Origin: Oxyruncus cristatus | Taxonomy: Eukaryota; Chordata; Aves; Passeriformes; Cotingidae | Assembly: GCA_013399855.1 (NCBI GenBank) | Contig: VXAY01003150.1 | Location: 1,385,821 to 1,449,820 of the forward strand | Length of the DNA: 64,000 nucleotides | Reading direction: 5' to 3' | In this document: positions 37,201-51,100 of the stretch, piece by piece | Layout of the letters: each line of letters opens with the position of its first letter | Numbering within the stretch: the stretch's first letter is position 1 | Notes under the pieces: model-generated | Seen by the model: only the letters and a program-made list of their open reading frames with translations | Databases searched by the model: none | What the model was told of the DNA's origin: nothing | Made by a program: the position numbers and the translations under genes

Positions 37201-38609
37201 AAAACAGCGAACGGTAAATGATTTCTGGTTTTAATTAGGCTGACAAAGATGTGTGCCTTGGGGTTCATTAGAAGGTGTAGTCATTAAGTGTGGTGCCCCT
37301 ATAGGCATTTCCTGCATGTCCCTTAGAACTGTGTCCTGGGATTTGCTGTTCAGCAGCTGTGAGGGACTGTCTTCGTCTCCTTCTGACTGGTGGGAGACCA
37401 GGGTTTTATTTATTGCCCGTTTGCTGCTGAAGTTTGTACTCAAACAACAGTTGGAACAAAATAACTGGCAGCAGGGTGGTCTTGATGATTGCTGATTTAA
37501 ACTCCTCATACAGAGGGATGTGTTTCAGACTTAGAGTTTCAGTTCAGTTCCCTTGTAGTAATGAGTGTATGAAACTAGAACTTCTACCACTGGAATGGTG
37601 ACTCTGCAGGACTTCAACTGGTATTTTTGTGTTCTTGTGTGGCTCCTATTGAGGCCTCAGACCTATTTTGGCAGTGCTTTCCAACTCATCTAGATGTTCC
37701 AGCTGAGAAAACACAAGTATATTTTCAATTATCTAGTCAACTTTATGTACGATAGATTTCATTACAGAGGACAACTCGTCTAGTTTTTGCCTCTCGTTGA
37801 TCCAGGCTGCAGATCTAGTGTTCAGATAAAGATTAAAAATTTGACAAGAATTTGGGCTTCTGCTATTAAAAACTGTATTAAAGAATAGAATGTTTAGACA
37901 GGCAAATATGTATGATGATTATTTTGTGGAAGGGAGTGTAATGCTTCTCAGTTCTCTAAACGTGGTCACATGTGGGAGTAAGGGCAATCCAAGAGGTTTT
38001 GGAATTTCAGGTGTTTCAGAGAACCTGATGAGAGCATCCCTTCTGGGAAACCTGTATGTTGTTAAAGTTGGGCGGTTCTTTAGGGAACCTTTCTTAAAAA
38101 CAGGCACCAAAAGATGGAAGCAAATGATCAGGTTCTAAGTTGGGAGGAGATAATTAGTAGGATCTCTGCTGGGATCTACTCCACTCAGTACGGTAACGAT
38201 GATCTGGAAATCAAGGTGAAGTAATTTACACAAAATCTGCCAAGGCAGATAAATCTAAATTGCACTCCTAGAAGAGTCCTGCAGCACTTGACTCAATGAT
38301 GTGCCCAGTAATATGCAGCAGAGGACAGGGTGAGGGGAGCAAATCTGCCTGTGTGTAGTGTGTGAGGAGTTCTGCACACAATGAACTGTTTGCATCTGGA
38401 AGGACATCCGGGAGACATTGTACATAATATTATGAAAATGGCAATAATGAGTGATCCATTACTATTATATTATCTAAGGGTGAATGTGACGTTTTGAATT
38501 GGAACAGAGCAGGAAACCTGGTGATGTTGTTGTGGGCAGCTTGTGTCTTTAGTACTGTGTGCTCTTGCTGTCCATAGCTGTCCCCTTCTCCCCAGATGTA
38601 AAAACATGG

Positions 38610-38640
38610 AAATAAATACTAAACTAAATAAATACTAAAA
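38610..38640. repeat. AT-rich direct repeat, 16-bp period
   Basis: AAATAAATACTAAA occurs at 38610-38623 and again at 38626-38639, giving two tandem units. Simple intronic repeat. Confidence 0.75.
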
Positions 38641-39055
38641 CTTAACAGGCCGAATAGGAAGAAAAGTATGGCTTCTGCACAAGGAAAGAGTAAATAAACC
38701 TGAATCTGACCCATATCCCACCTAGTTCAGTATCCAGTCTTGAACAGTGACAATTACCAGCTGGCTGCGGGAGACTATGGGAACTGGGTAAGCTTACAGT
38801 GATCCCTGTTCTTTCCCTGATTCCTACAAAGCTTATTTCATCTGGGTGATCCCTTAGCCTCTAATCATCTGGATTTCATACTTAGCCAGATGTATATGTG
38901 TTTAGTGACCCTTAATAGTTAGTTTCCTCAACTCTCTGGTCTCCTTTTGTGGAGCTGTGTAAGCTTTTTGCATCCAGAGCACGTTGTGGCAGCTTACATA
39001 TGTGTTATGTGACAAAACACCTCTCTTGGTTTGCTTTGGCTTAACCCTTCAGCCT

Positions 39056-39131
39056 GAAAAAAAAAAACAAAAACCAAAAAACTACATAAAATGTAAAAAA
39101 AAAAAAGTAAATGTAAAAATGTAAAAAAAAA
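39056..39131. repeat. A-rich low-complexity tract with ATGTAAAAA units
   Basis: This is an A-rich stretch interrupted by C/T/G. Its right half is built from three imperfect copies of ATGTA followed by a run of A. It could be an expanded A-rich microsatellite or the tail of an unrecognisable old retroposon. Confidence 0.75.
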
Positions 39132-39231
39132 GTCTGTGCATTCGAAAGTGGCACAGAAAAAGTGACTATGGAAGGTCCTGTGTCAAAATCTGATTACCGA
39201 GGTGTTCCCATGAAATAACAGGTGCCTTATT

Positions 39232-39248
39232 AAAAAAAAAAAAAAAAA
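39232..39248. repeat. Poly(A) run
   Basis: Seventeen consecutive A, about 100 bases after the A-rich tract at 39056-39131. No retrocopy body was recognised directly upstream. Confidence 0.85.
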
Positions 39249-42200
39249 TTAATACATTGAAAAAATCAGTCCTATAAATTATTGCACTGAAGTTATGTGA
39301 AAATCAAAAGTGTAAATGGGTTTGAAAAGGAATGAAATATATTCTTAAAGGATCTACCAGTATTGGTTGAATGTGGCTCTCCAGTTACGTCCTTCAGCAC
39401 AGGAAATGTCATAAACTGGAAAACAAACTAGTGCTAGATGAAATATCATTAAATTATCTGCTGATTAAAAAAAGTTGAAATTTTGATATGATACTTCCTT
39501 GTATATTAAAATAAATACAAGATCTAGCTATGTGTTTATTAAAATGCTAAAAGGGAGCAGAAGTGAATCTGTGATATATGCATATGATCTAAGACAGCAG
39601 AGACAGGCTAACTTGATATTTAGTAAAATGTCAAGTATTTTTGAAGAGCACTAAAGCTGTTACAGGAGTTGCAGCAGGGATTACAGGTTTGTCTGGTCAC
39701 GTAAGGTGAATTTCATTTCCACTTCACCTCTATGAATAATATGAAAATAAAGTATGGAAATACTACTTTTAAAATTATTTGATATTCTGTTTCTCACATG
39801 TGTTTTCCATTACCAACTAAATGCTTAAAATAGTTCCAGGAGACTGAAAACAAGGTTTTGTCAGACACAGTTTATAAAATAGTTTCAACCACTTAAAATG
39901 GAAACAGCTTAAAATGGATTATTATAGGTAAGCCTCAAAACTGCCCTCAATAAAGATTAGACCTAGGCAGAATTCCTGCTGTTGCTTGATAGTGGAGTTA
40001 ATTGCACCTTTTTTCTTGAGCTGAATATGGGCATCTGTTCATATTTAGGTAACCTTTAGACCTAAAAGGAAGCCGTGCATGTTATTTGCAGGTATCCTTA
40101 TGGCTGCTCACCAATTGCTCATTCAGAACTGGTCGTCACAAACACATTGTAAATGTAAAACCTTCCCTGCTGAGGAAAGGCAGCAGATCCTTTGCCTTCT
40201 CCCTCTCTCTAGAACATAGATGCAGCCCAAACTGTGAAGAAGGAAAATGTTCTATTTAGAATGAAGTACATTATTAGGTCTGGACTAAAAATCCAGCTGT
40301 TGACCCAAACCCATCATTAGTGCTGCAGGGATAGCAAGGAAAGCAAAGGCCACCACCCGACTAATTTTATGTTGACTTCATTAGACACAACTTTGAGTTG
40401 TGCTAGCACTGATCAAGTAACCCGTGTGGTATCTGAAACGGGAATTGCATTCAAAAAATAAGTAAAAACTGATATTGCTGAAACTGCTGCTACGTATCCT
40501 TGACAATGGCTCACTTTGAGTTTTGTCTAACTTATGGCAAATTTGCCCTTTATGGTTTGCTTCCCCTCTGTAGTGGAGTTGATTCTTCTGAAAGATTGTG
40601 CATTTATATCCTGAACATTTGGTGACTGACACGAGTCTACTCTGCCTTGTTTCTGATTACAGGTGGAACTTGATGCTCCATAATATGTCCTTAAGGCATG
40701 ATGCAGCACGTGAGAGAAGCTGCCTTTTGCCTCACATTGTTGCATGCTGTTACTCCAAGTGTTGTTGCAAGTTCACTCTCAGTGGCTTGGTTTTGGACCA
40801 TAATTGCTGCTGAATCTGAAGGCATGGAGTAAAACATCAGGCTGCCCTACTGGCAGTCGGTGAAGTTGGTGTGACTCTTGCAAATCCTTACCTCTACCAA
40901 AACATGGCTAAAAATTACACCACTGAAATAGTGTACCAGTGGAGCTGACTGGTAGCAGCACTTTGCTATCTAAGGAAGATGGATTATAAGAAAAAAAAAT
41001 TTAATTTTTAACTTCTCTCTTTTTGAACCCCAAGAAGTTTATTGGAAAAGATATCGAGTTTTTAGATTAGTTTTTATTAGTTTTTAGTTATGGATACCTT
41101 GAATCACTGAACAAGTTGGGAGTAGTTCATTTGCAAATTGACTTATCTGCCAGCAGGCTTAATCTATTTGACATGCATTGATCCAGTCCATTAAAGAAGG
41201 TCACTTTCTCATTATTGCCTGAGTTGGAGCTCAAGATCCCAAACTGCCCAACTTTAGCAAGGTCTTATATTAGGTAACCAAGTCTTCTCCCAGCTCAGAA
41301 TGACACCACCACCCCCTGCCTTGTTTCTTCCATGGTTTGTCCTTCAGTAGCACCAGATGTGCAACAAGCTTATGTTTTCAGCAAACCTCCTGGGCCTGTT
41401 TATTGTCAGACTGTTGCACTAGAGAGTGTCAGGAAGGTCAGCAGTTGACCTGTTTAAAAAAAAAATGGTAATAGATTTCAGAGGAACATTAAATGCCTTA
41501 AGTGACGTGTGAAAGCAATGTGCATTTTTAATGTTTAATTCTGTGTAAGAGAGTGAGTGAATCAGGGATGTTTTGTTGTTAGCACCAAGTGATAAGTTAT
41601 TGAAATTAAATATAAATAAGCTGTGGGATTTAATTAATTGAGCAGGAGAAGTTGTAGTAGCTTCAACACAACAGTTTAAAACCGTACCAGAAGCTTGTTT
41701 ATGGTTTTTTGTTGGTTGGTTGGTTTGTTTGCTTAAATTCAGTGCTGTGTTCATTTTCACTTAAAAGGTTTTTGTGTTTGAGACACAGATGCAGTAGGCC
41801 ACCCCCTCAGCGGGTGTTTTGCTCTTATGCCAGTGCAGCCAGGGCTCTGGGCCAGCTTCTGTGTTAGGTGAGAGTTTGAGCAGCTGTCCATCCTCCTCAC
41901 TAGTTTCCCTTTTTGCTGAAATTGGCAGAGCATTATATAAGCCAGTATGTCAAGGCAAATTTGACTTTGTATCTGGTCCACTCTTCTGGCTTTTCCACTC
42001 TTTGCTTAAACCCATAATTTCGGCATTAATATCTATTTTGGAGCTGAGTGAATGTTCTTCTAAAAGAGTTACCTGAACTCTATATCTTTTCTGTTAAATT
42101 TTCTTTTTGTCTCTTAAATGCTCTTTTCTTCCAAGTGTTATTTATTATACAGTGTAACGTGACAGTATGGCCTGCACAGTCCTCCTATAATGTCTCTGCT

Positions 42201-42485
42201 GCTGTTTCATTAAGAGAAATGGACCTCTTCAAAAACGAGAACATAACAGTGCTATGATGATGTCAGGGCTTTGAAACACTTCACGATCCCATTAAAGTGA
42301 CAAAACACCAAGGAAGGGAACTGATAACTTTTTGTGCGCATCACACAAGGGACTTGGCTGTGAAAAACATTTCTTTCCTTTTAATGTTTTGGGTTTATTG
42401 TCAGTCTTAGTAGTGATCTTTAAGAATCATGATTGATAAGCCTGAGGGATTGCATTTGAGAAAAATTGTGATCTTCCTCTTTTTT

Positions 42486-42513
42486 CCCTCCCCCCCTTCC
42501 CCTCCCTTACCCC
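42486..42513 (-). other. Potential G-quadruplex (minus strand) in a C-rich tract
   Basis: The + strand has C runs of 3, 7, 4, 3 and 4 separated by 1-3 bases. On the minus strand this gives GGGG-TAA-GGG-A-GGGG-AA-G7-A-GGG, which satisfies the classical four-tract, short-loop quadruplex pattern. On the SPSB4 sense strand it is a C-rich/pyrimidine tract. Folding is predicted from sequence only. Confidence 0.6.
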
Positions 42514-45167
42514 ACCAACACTATGTGTACTTTGGATCAGTTTTGGTGTTCTGGCCATAGTTTGGTTTTTCATCCTTCTCAAGCATAGAATTTACTTTTC
42601 CCTTGGGAAAGTGAAAATGTTGGATGTAAGCAAACTTTGACTGCAGACACAAGATAAGAGGAGACTTGCTGGGTCAGTGTTGTCCAGTGACATATAATCC
42701 TTGGCTAGATTGCTTACAGAGCGCAGGGGCTAAGTTTAGATACTGGGGCTGTGTTGAACGTACTGAGTTAAGCTTCAAGGGAGAAGAAAAGCATGTAAAA
42801 TCACCCAGCATAATTCTGTGTGTTATTTACAAAGCTCTTGGTCTCAGGTAGCTGGGAGGGTAAGATATAATATTTTAATGAAACAGTAATAAATCCTGCA
42901 CTGAAAAGAGAGGAGAGTAACTAGATAGTGGGTTCACTTTGGGGTATAGGATGATTTTGAGGATAGACTTATTAAATATGTTTTCATTAAGAAAATTATT
43001 TGAGCCTCCTATTGGGATTGGCTCCCACTGACATCAGCATATTTAAAAAATAAGAAACACAAAAATGAACATAAGAGGCTTTTCTGTAAGACCCAGTTTT
43101 GTCAGATACCGCTTCTTGCTGTTACTTTTTATTTTTTGAAGCATTTGTTTGTTGCATAAGCTCTCAGTGCAAATTTTTATTTGCTATTAAATTCCATTAC
43201 AAAGATCTTTTGACTAGAGTACTACTGTATTAGGCACACAGACTCTATTATTTCCACGTCCTGCTTGACATTGCTTTATTACAAAGGAACTTTTTGTGGA
43301 GAAAATGATTCTGTCTGTCCTGCTCTAGGTAGCTGTGATTGCTGTAGCGTTAAGGTGGCCATGTGCTCCTAGAAAGTTCGTAAGGCGAGGAAAAAAGCTT
43401 GGCACTTCTTTAGCTAAAGAGCTTGTGTTGGGATGAGGCCAAACTAAACACCTCCAGGTTTATGATTTGCATCTCTCTTCAGCTGTTGGGGTTCCCTGGG
43501 ATTGGTATCGTTGCTCGGGGGGCTGCCTGCAGGCACTATGGACCCCATTATCGTGTAGAACAAATATATGGAGTGCATCTGGGGAGAAATAAAATCTCTC
43601 TTCTTTGACCTTTTTAAGAGAAATTTTACTGCGTCTGCCTTGACAAACGGTTCCTGTAGATGAATGATTCCTGTTTTCCATGAGGGGAAATGTTGAAAAA
43701 TGTGTGGGTGAATCATCACGTTTTTCCATCGCAGTTTAAACGTGTGCTTCAATGTTAGATTTTAAAAGTATGTGTAAACCAACTGGCAAAACATAAATCC
43801 TCATTAAAACTTACTGAGACTGTTGAAATGTGTATTTTTCTTGAAATCACACTCAGACCTTGTTTGTTTCTTTGGTTTTGTTTAGAAAAGTTCAGAGAAG
43901 TTTGTTTTTCAGGAAACTCCCCATCAACTCCTGTATCAGATTTTTCTCTCCCTCTCCATACACCTATGTATTTATACAGATATAAATAAAAATTGTGATG
44001 TTCTTGAGCTTGGAATAACCCTCTTCTGTCTTAGTCCGTCAGAGGCGAGGTTGCCCTCTGTACTGCAGCTGTCAGCTGCCTTGCTCCCTTCCCTCCATGG
44101 TCCAGTGCTCCTCACTGAATGCTCCTTCAGCCAGAAACCACATCATGGTTTAGGAGTTTGTATTCAAGGAAAAAAACTATGAGAAAGAGCTCTTTCAGTT
44201 AGAATGCTCAGAGCCCAGCAGGATCTGCTGCTTAGGGGGAAAATGTGAACTAGAAGTTTTAGGTTCTAATAGTGAGGGTAATTTATTATCCTTTGGAACG
44301 CTTTATTGGGGGATGTGCAGTAAATTGTCCCAGTTGTATGTGTTGGGTTTTTTTCAGTTTAAGTTCAGCTACCTTGATACAAAACTATTCTGTTTACTGG
44401 ATCTGATGGGGGGCTTGCAGGGTGATATCTCAGCTATTGTTGTGCAGGGTTAAAGTTGGGTGGTTTTGGTTCTTCTGGATGAAGAGGAGCTGCTGAGATT
44501 CATTCAGTCACAGCAGAGGCAAATTCTGACTTGGCTTTGTTGTGCCACAGCCAGGGCAGCTCCACTCCCGATTTTTCAGTGAGAGTACAACCAAGCACCT
44601 CTGAAAATGCCACCCGTAGTCACTGGTGTAGTTTGTAGCAATGGCAGCCAAGCTTACTCGCTTGTTGCTGTCCAGAGCATGTTTATAACTGTGAGAAGGC
44701 ACATCATGTGGCCATTGCGTTCTCCATTTTAGAAACGGAAAGTCAGCACAGGCTGGTGATCCATCGGCTCCAGTGCACGATGAGGCAGCCACTCATCTTT
44801 GCCTCCATATCAGGTCTGGAAGTTAAAGGTTTTCAGGAACACATGTTGTAAAGTAACCCTTAATATTGGGTGATTTACATGGCTTGCTGGATAAAGCACA
44901 AAAGATGTGACAGGGTTTTGGTGTGCAAAGCCTCTGAGTCCCCTGAGTGATGCCTGGCTGGCAGCTGCTTCCATGGAGCCCTGGGCAGGACGAGGGACTG
45001 GCTGGTGTGAGCAGGATCACACCACACCACGGGCTTCTTGTCTCTTTGTCATTAAATATCATGTACTTACTAACATTTCTTTCAGACAGCAGCTAATGGA
45101 ATTAGGAATATTTTATGTCATCTCTACATCAATAATGCAATATGGGCCGCGTAAAGGATTGATTTTT

Positions 45168-45179
45168 GTGTGTGTGTGT
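45168..45179. repeat. Short (TG)6 tract
   Basis: Six TG dinucleotides in tandem within a T-rich context. A minor microsatellite. Confidence 0.75.
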
Positions 45180-48100
45180 TTGGGGAAGGAAGCAGAAAGA
45201 TAATTTAGCTCTTGGCAGTGAGAAATTCCTTTCTGTAGCTCCAGTTTGATGTAGATTCTAGTCGTGACCTTGAAGTCACCTCTGGAAGCAAGGAGGCTAC
45301 TTAGTAAAATTTTGTAATTACTTGGATGACTCCCTAAATTACAGCCATGCAATAAAATCAATATGCCCAGGAGCAAAGCAAGTTGTACTGCACAGACACA
45401 TCAGTGCGTAGGACTGTCCTGGTTGCATTGCTATGCTTCAGAGGTTGTAACATCAGTATTTTACTGTGTCTGGCAGGTGAGCTATTGGTTCTTTGGTTAG
45501 TTTGGTTGGTTTTGCTGGTTTTTTTCTCTGTGGGGCAGGCTGTGAGAAGAATTGCTAATCCTTCCATGTGCGATTTCCACGCCCGTTCTCCTTCAGTCAG
45601 AGAAAATCCTCACTTTTGTTCGCTGGTGCCAAGTTTGCTGTGTCCTTTGAGAGGATCAGTGGCATCCTCTAAGCTGGCTCCAGAAAGGAGGAATAACTTT
45701 AGCTTGCCTGTGCCTTTGCAGATGGTGAGGAAATGCTGTGACTTGGCAGAAATAATCCAAGTCAGGAGCATATTCAAAAGGAGATGGGAATTCCGTGGGG
45801 CTGTAGAAAGCACTGGCAATGTTTGCCTCTTGTAGATAAGCAAGGAATGGACTTTTGTAAGCTGCAGATTTGCTTGACAAAACTTCCCCTGAAGGCTGAC
45901 AGGACTCTTTTAATTCAGTATTGAATATTTCAGAAGTCTGGTGTTTCTATCCATGAGTTAAAATACACCTGCTTGGTTTTGTTTACCATGGGTATGAAGT
46001 ATTGAAAAAAACTGTACTGATGTGTTTATTTCTACAATTTGATTTTTTTGTTTGTTTGTTTTGCACATTGTGTATATATATTCAAACATTTGTAGCAATC
46101 GTGTGTTTGGGGACATGATGTGCAAGGACTGATACCTTTAACAAAGAATTGGTTGGTTGTTTCTCAAAGAAAAAACCATTCCAGATGAAGCTTTTGTTTA
46201 TCTCTGTGGTTCTGAAAGCTTTCTGTTTGGAATGCAGCATTCCTATGTAGCAAATACTTCAAAAGTGTTACTGCCATCATTGTTATCTCATAGTTCTAGT
46301 GCAGATTATATGTTTATTTTTTGATGAAAGGTATACTGCAGGAAGCATTTCAAGATCAATACTGCAATTTGCTTCTTTCTTTGTTTTATAGGGCAAGGTG
46401 ATAAAGATAAGTGGGATTTCTCCTCCATGCTGTTTTCTGGTGGCTTCTGAGTAATTCCTTGAATTGGCTAAGAAATGAGGAAAGGCATTTTGGTGCTGAA
46501 AATCCCTCCACATATATATCATTCATTTAAAGAGAAGATTCTTTTGGTGGGCTAAATCCCGTGTCTTGATAGAGTAGCTTAGAAAGTCCATTTTGATATT
46601 AGCTTTTAACTGAAGAACCAATCAATATGAATGTGTTGGATGCCTGTTGCACAGCACAGAATATTGTATTTTATTAAATATTATAGCTTCTTGCTCCATG
46701 CTATGCTACAAACCACTCCAGGACTTCCTTGTATTTCTCAAGAAGTTCATAGAGAAACTATTTGTGTGTTTGTCCATCCAGTGCTTATGGGCAGTGGTGT
46801 AGTACAGGAGTCAAACTTCAGAGTGTCCTCAGGTTTAGTTTAGCAAAGGCACATTTGGATAAACAGAAAAGCCCAAAGTGCTGATGCCACAGGTGCTCAG
46901 TGGGTGCCAATCCCAGTTCAGGGCATCATCTCTATTTACCAAAACCTTCCAATGTGTGCCTAAATAAGTCAATAAAATGTAGGCACGTGCTTAATTGTAC
47001 TCAAGGAGTTCCTGGTGCTGGCCCAGTTCTGTAGAAAGGGGCCAACTTCCCTGTGGCAGGAGCTGGTTACGTGCACATCTTGCAGAGCCAGCTGGTCCAT
47101 TATTCCTGAGGGAGCTTAGGGAAGACTGGCTCCCCTGTCAGAACACCCTACATTAAGGTAATAGGCTGTGATTACAGACTGACTGATCCGGTTTTTAAAA
47201 AAACCAAACCCACAAGCTCTTTTCAGCCTTGCATCAAATATTCTTTTGCTGATGCTGACAGAAATGAGAGCAGGCAGGCTGTGAATACGCTTACCCTCTT
47301 TTAAATTTGTCTGTGATAATGCAAACTCGCATCCTTCCCCACTGCCACACGGAGCAGACGTGCTTTCTGCCTGCAGCCCTGCTGAGTTGACAGTCTCTGT
47401 CACTCAGCCTGTGCTATCAGCCCATCATCTGGTCTTATATTTGTTCTGCTGGCAAACCTACCCCATCTAGATAGTTGATGGAAAATGTCCAATTTTTTGT
47501 TTCTTCTGGCACTTCATCTTCCTGTGGTGCATTTAAGTTTACAATAATTGCTTTTTTATTTCTTCTGTTCTGTTTAAAGTACACAACAAGGACACGTGCA
47601 CTCATGGCCCTGGGTTATCAGCCTTTGCAAGCACACAGCTATTGGAACTTTGGAATAAATGCCTTTTTATTAGTGTGTTTACATGTACTGAAATCTTAAA
47701 AATTATGTATTTTCTAGGATTGTTTTTTTGTCGTTGCACACACACATGAGTAAAGACTTAGGTTCGAATGTATTTTAAACACAGAGCAAGGTCTTTGCCA
47801 CTCACCCCTGCTTGTGCAGGAGTCTTTTGTGGCAGGAGAGGGGAGCAGGGTGGGCAGAAAGGGATCCCTGCTTTGCATGGGCTGTCACTCCTCCTCCGTC
47901 TTCCTCTGTGTGATTTCAGCTGAAGGGGGGAAAAGGATGAGTCATCCATCAGCTTATTGTAAGACAGTGTAGACAGCTGTAAATATATCCTGTCTGGAGA
48001 TTGGATTCCGGTAATCAGCACAAAATAACCATTGACATCACACAGGGTAACTCTGAGCTCGTCTCACTGGAAAAAAAATAGGGGGAAGGGATTAATGGTG

Positions 48101-51100
48101 CCAAAATAGCAGAGGGTAATGTTCCTTCTCGTGTAGATCGTGTGTGTTCCCGAGTGTTTGTTGCCTTCACAAACTGCATGGATACAATTAACTTGTAGAC
48201 TGTTGCTCTGGGCTAGTATCTTAATACTGTTTTCTTTTAAAATGTAATAATAAGAAAAATCTAGACACAAGGGTACAGCAGGTTTCTCTGCCCAGGGCTA
48301 AACTCATGGCGTGGGGAACAAGTTTCTCATGGCACATTTCTTAATTGTAGACAACCTGGGTTGAAATCTTGAATTTAGCTTGCAGAAATATTTGAGGAGG
48401 ATGTGGCTGAGATAGGATGTGTATTTAATTTTTATGAGTATGGGTTTTGTATACCTGTGGTTCAAGGCTTATGACTTGCAAGTCTCCACTTGAAGTCTGA
48501 AATAGGTGGCCATGAGTGAAGTGAACCAGTTTCCCCTGCATACCTTGTGTTTCTTTATCTGGAGAGCTCAAATCTACCAAGGTGTTAAGGCAATATAACA
48601 ACTTCCAAAGGCAAATCAGAAACATGGCCAAGAGCAAGGAATAACACGAAGTTTGATGTTATTTTCTCTCTGGCTGAGCAACAGCCATACAGACAACAAA
48701 TATCCAGGATAGGTTGAGTGAGGAAGATTGCATTCTCTGAGCATCCACTACAGCTGTAGTTTTCCTTCAGGAATAGCATTTTAGCAGTATGAGTGTTTAT
48801 TAAAGCCCCTTTTTCTTTCTAAAATTGCTGGCATGGTTAGGATCACTCCATAATAACCCTGGCCAAATCAGCAGTAACAATTGATAATATTTTATCTAAT
48901 ATTATGAATTTCACAATCTGTTAAATATGTACACTGTGTAAATTAGGGATTTTGCATTCATTTGAAAAAGGCTAATTTGTAATGCCTCATGCAAATCCAC
49001 TCTTTATCAAAAAGCTCCAGGGAGCATGTGTGTACTTTGTTTTCTTGCCCCTCTCAGAAGGATCTGTAGTTTGGAAGCTTCCACAGTACAGACCAGAAGA
49101 AGCAGGTCTCTGCCTGGCGTATGGAAATGAGATTATAGAAATCATTCAAGCAGTCATGTCTAGATTTGCTGCTTTGAAGTGGAAATTGGTTGCAAAACAA
49201 AAATGTTGCTTTTATATGGGTCTCTGATAGTCTTGCTAGTGCTGCTACAGGAGGCAGGAATGAAATGAAAGATATTAAAATAACTAAACCACCAAATCCT
49301 CTTTTTTCCTTTCAGCCTAGCTGTGTGTAGTCCATGTTCAAAGAGTTGGTGCTTCTGTTCGAAACTTCTCAAATTAAGTCTGTAATTCTGTTAAACAAAC
49401 GTTTGAAATGTTCACATCAAATGTAGGCACAGTAGGATCGACATATATAGGTCTGGAAGTGGGTAGCCTGAAAATCCTGCCTGGCTTGTGGCTCCCAAGG
49501 CTCCCATGTCTTCAGGAGCCCCTGATTTCTGTGTACAAGTGCTGGGAGTCCTTGGGCCTCACACACTGCGTGTGGCTCAAGACCAACAGGAAACAGAAGT
49601 CCTAGAATGGGGTTTTAAGATGCTTAATGTCCTGGAAATAGTCTCTATGGGAGCATGTGAGTTAATCAGCAATATTATGTTGGGGTTTTTTTTTTCTTCT
49701 CCTTGGTTTTCTCCAAGTTTTTAGAACCTGATATTATTAAATTTTAGTTATTTTAGTATGTCTGTTCCTCCTTGGAGCAGCAGTGGGTCTGAAGAGGCCG
49801 TGCTGTCCATGCTGTTGCTGGGGACAGCAGAGGTGACTGCAGCCAACACGGTGCTGCTAATAAAGAGCAGGACTCAAAGCAGCCAGAGCAGCACTTCCTC
49901 TCTCATACATAAAGTACAAGTAATGAAAAGTTTCCTCTTCTGACTCATGACCATTTTTCATGCATTAAAAATTTCAAAAGGAGAGGAGGGTGGTGGTGAC
50001 TGTGTGTGGTCTGAGGAAAGAGATTCACCAGTTTAATATTGAAAGATGTGCCTTAACTGCTGAATCATCCTCTTAGGGATCCTTTGAACTTTGATGTAGC
50101 TGGAAAGAAGTGAGCATACTGTTCCTGTGCAGTACAGCATAAATGTGGTATTTTTCTCTGAGGGCTTAGTATTTAACATGGAGTTTGTTATTTGCTTTTA
50201 AGAATTGATTCAGGAGTTTGTAAATAAGCTGCTCAGGTTAATTGTTGGAATTAGCGTGTGAAAAATGCATGGTCTTTCCCAGAGGCAATTCTGGATGAGC
50301 ACTTTGAAGTTCATTCGTTGTGCAGCTACCTAATTTTTTTCGGCTGACTTGAAAGGCTGCCAGCATCTCTGCTGATTCAGAACAAGCTGATAGTGTTCTC
50401 TGCTCCAGAGATATCTGTATCTTTGGTGGCTGCCCGGCATGAATTAACACAATGTTTACGGGGTACAGTCCACAAAGAATCAGTTTTAGAGAGCAGTGGC
50501 CTCTCTTTTCATGTAAAATCAAACAACATAGCAGTATATTTCATATACTTGTAAGTAGGAAATTTTGGTGGGGTGTGTGGTGAGCATTACCGCTAAGAGG
50601 GCATAACTGGGAGAGAGGAGCTTAGTATTGTCTGTTTTCTAGGAATTCGTACATCAGCTGGAGCTGCTGGCACAAATGGTGTGGTGGTGTGTGCTTCTTA
50701 AGGCTGTTGGAATTGCTATTACGGGAATTTGTATTCCTCTATTGATGTCTCATATTAAAAAAAACCCCTTGACTTGAATGCTGTTAAGTTTATTGAAGAC
50801 AATGGAGAATATACAGAAAGTTATTGTAAACAGTTGCATGAAATTTGGAATATCAAATTCTCTTTTATTCTTTTATTTTTTGCCTGGGCTGAGATGAGTG
50901 TTTTACTGTATTGTGGTCTACTTACTGCCCTAAAAGACCTGGGGATGAGTTGCAGCCAAGAGTGCAGCAAAAACTTGTGGCTTTGCTTGCTAGTGGTGTA
51001 GTGCAGGAGGCCATCCTGTGCTCCCTCCTGCCAGTAAGGTTTGCAGTAAGTGCTATGGACTCGTTTAAAGTCACTTCCAGTAGTTATTTCATCACATCTG

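Larger units (their letters stand above)
33120..42485 (+). other. SPSB4: SPSB4 intron 2, second part: no gene confirmed
   Basis: It begins with about 300 bases (33120-33415) in which the + strand is markedly purine-rich. Next come single-copy sequence, a 138-codon minus-strand open frame at 34456-34872 that matches nothing I know, and a cluster of A-rich simple repeats at 38610-39248. No SOCS-box coding sequence is seen here. Confidence 0.5.

Noticed and set aside
37919..38110. Minus-strand frame beginning MVPVFKKGSLKNRP, resembling the VPIFKKGD..NYRP start of LINE reverse transcriptase
   Set aside because: The similarity stops after about a dozen residues; no NYRPISL block, motif A or YADD follows. 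Not enough to call a LINE; a profile search would settle it.
45383..45835. 150-codon + frame with a hydrophobic, membrane-like stretch
   Set aside because: The hydrophobic part derives from a T/G-rich low-complexity stretch (TTGGTT repeats), no family is recognised, and overlapping frames on the minus strand are equally open.
47760..47785. GGTTCGAAT resembling a tRNA B box
   Set aside because: No upstream A box at the right distance and no acceptor or T-stem pairing around it.
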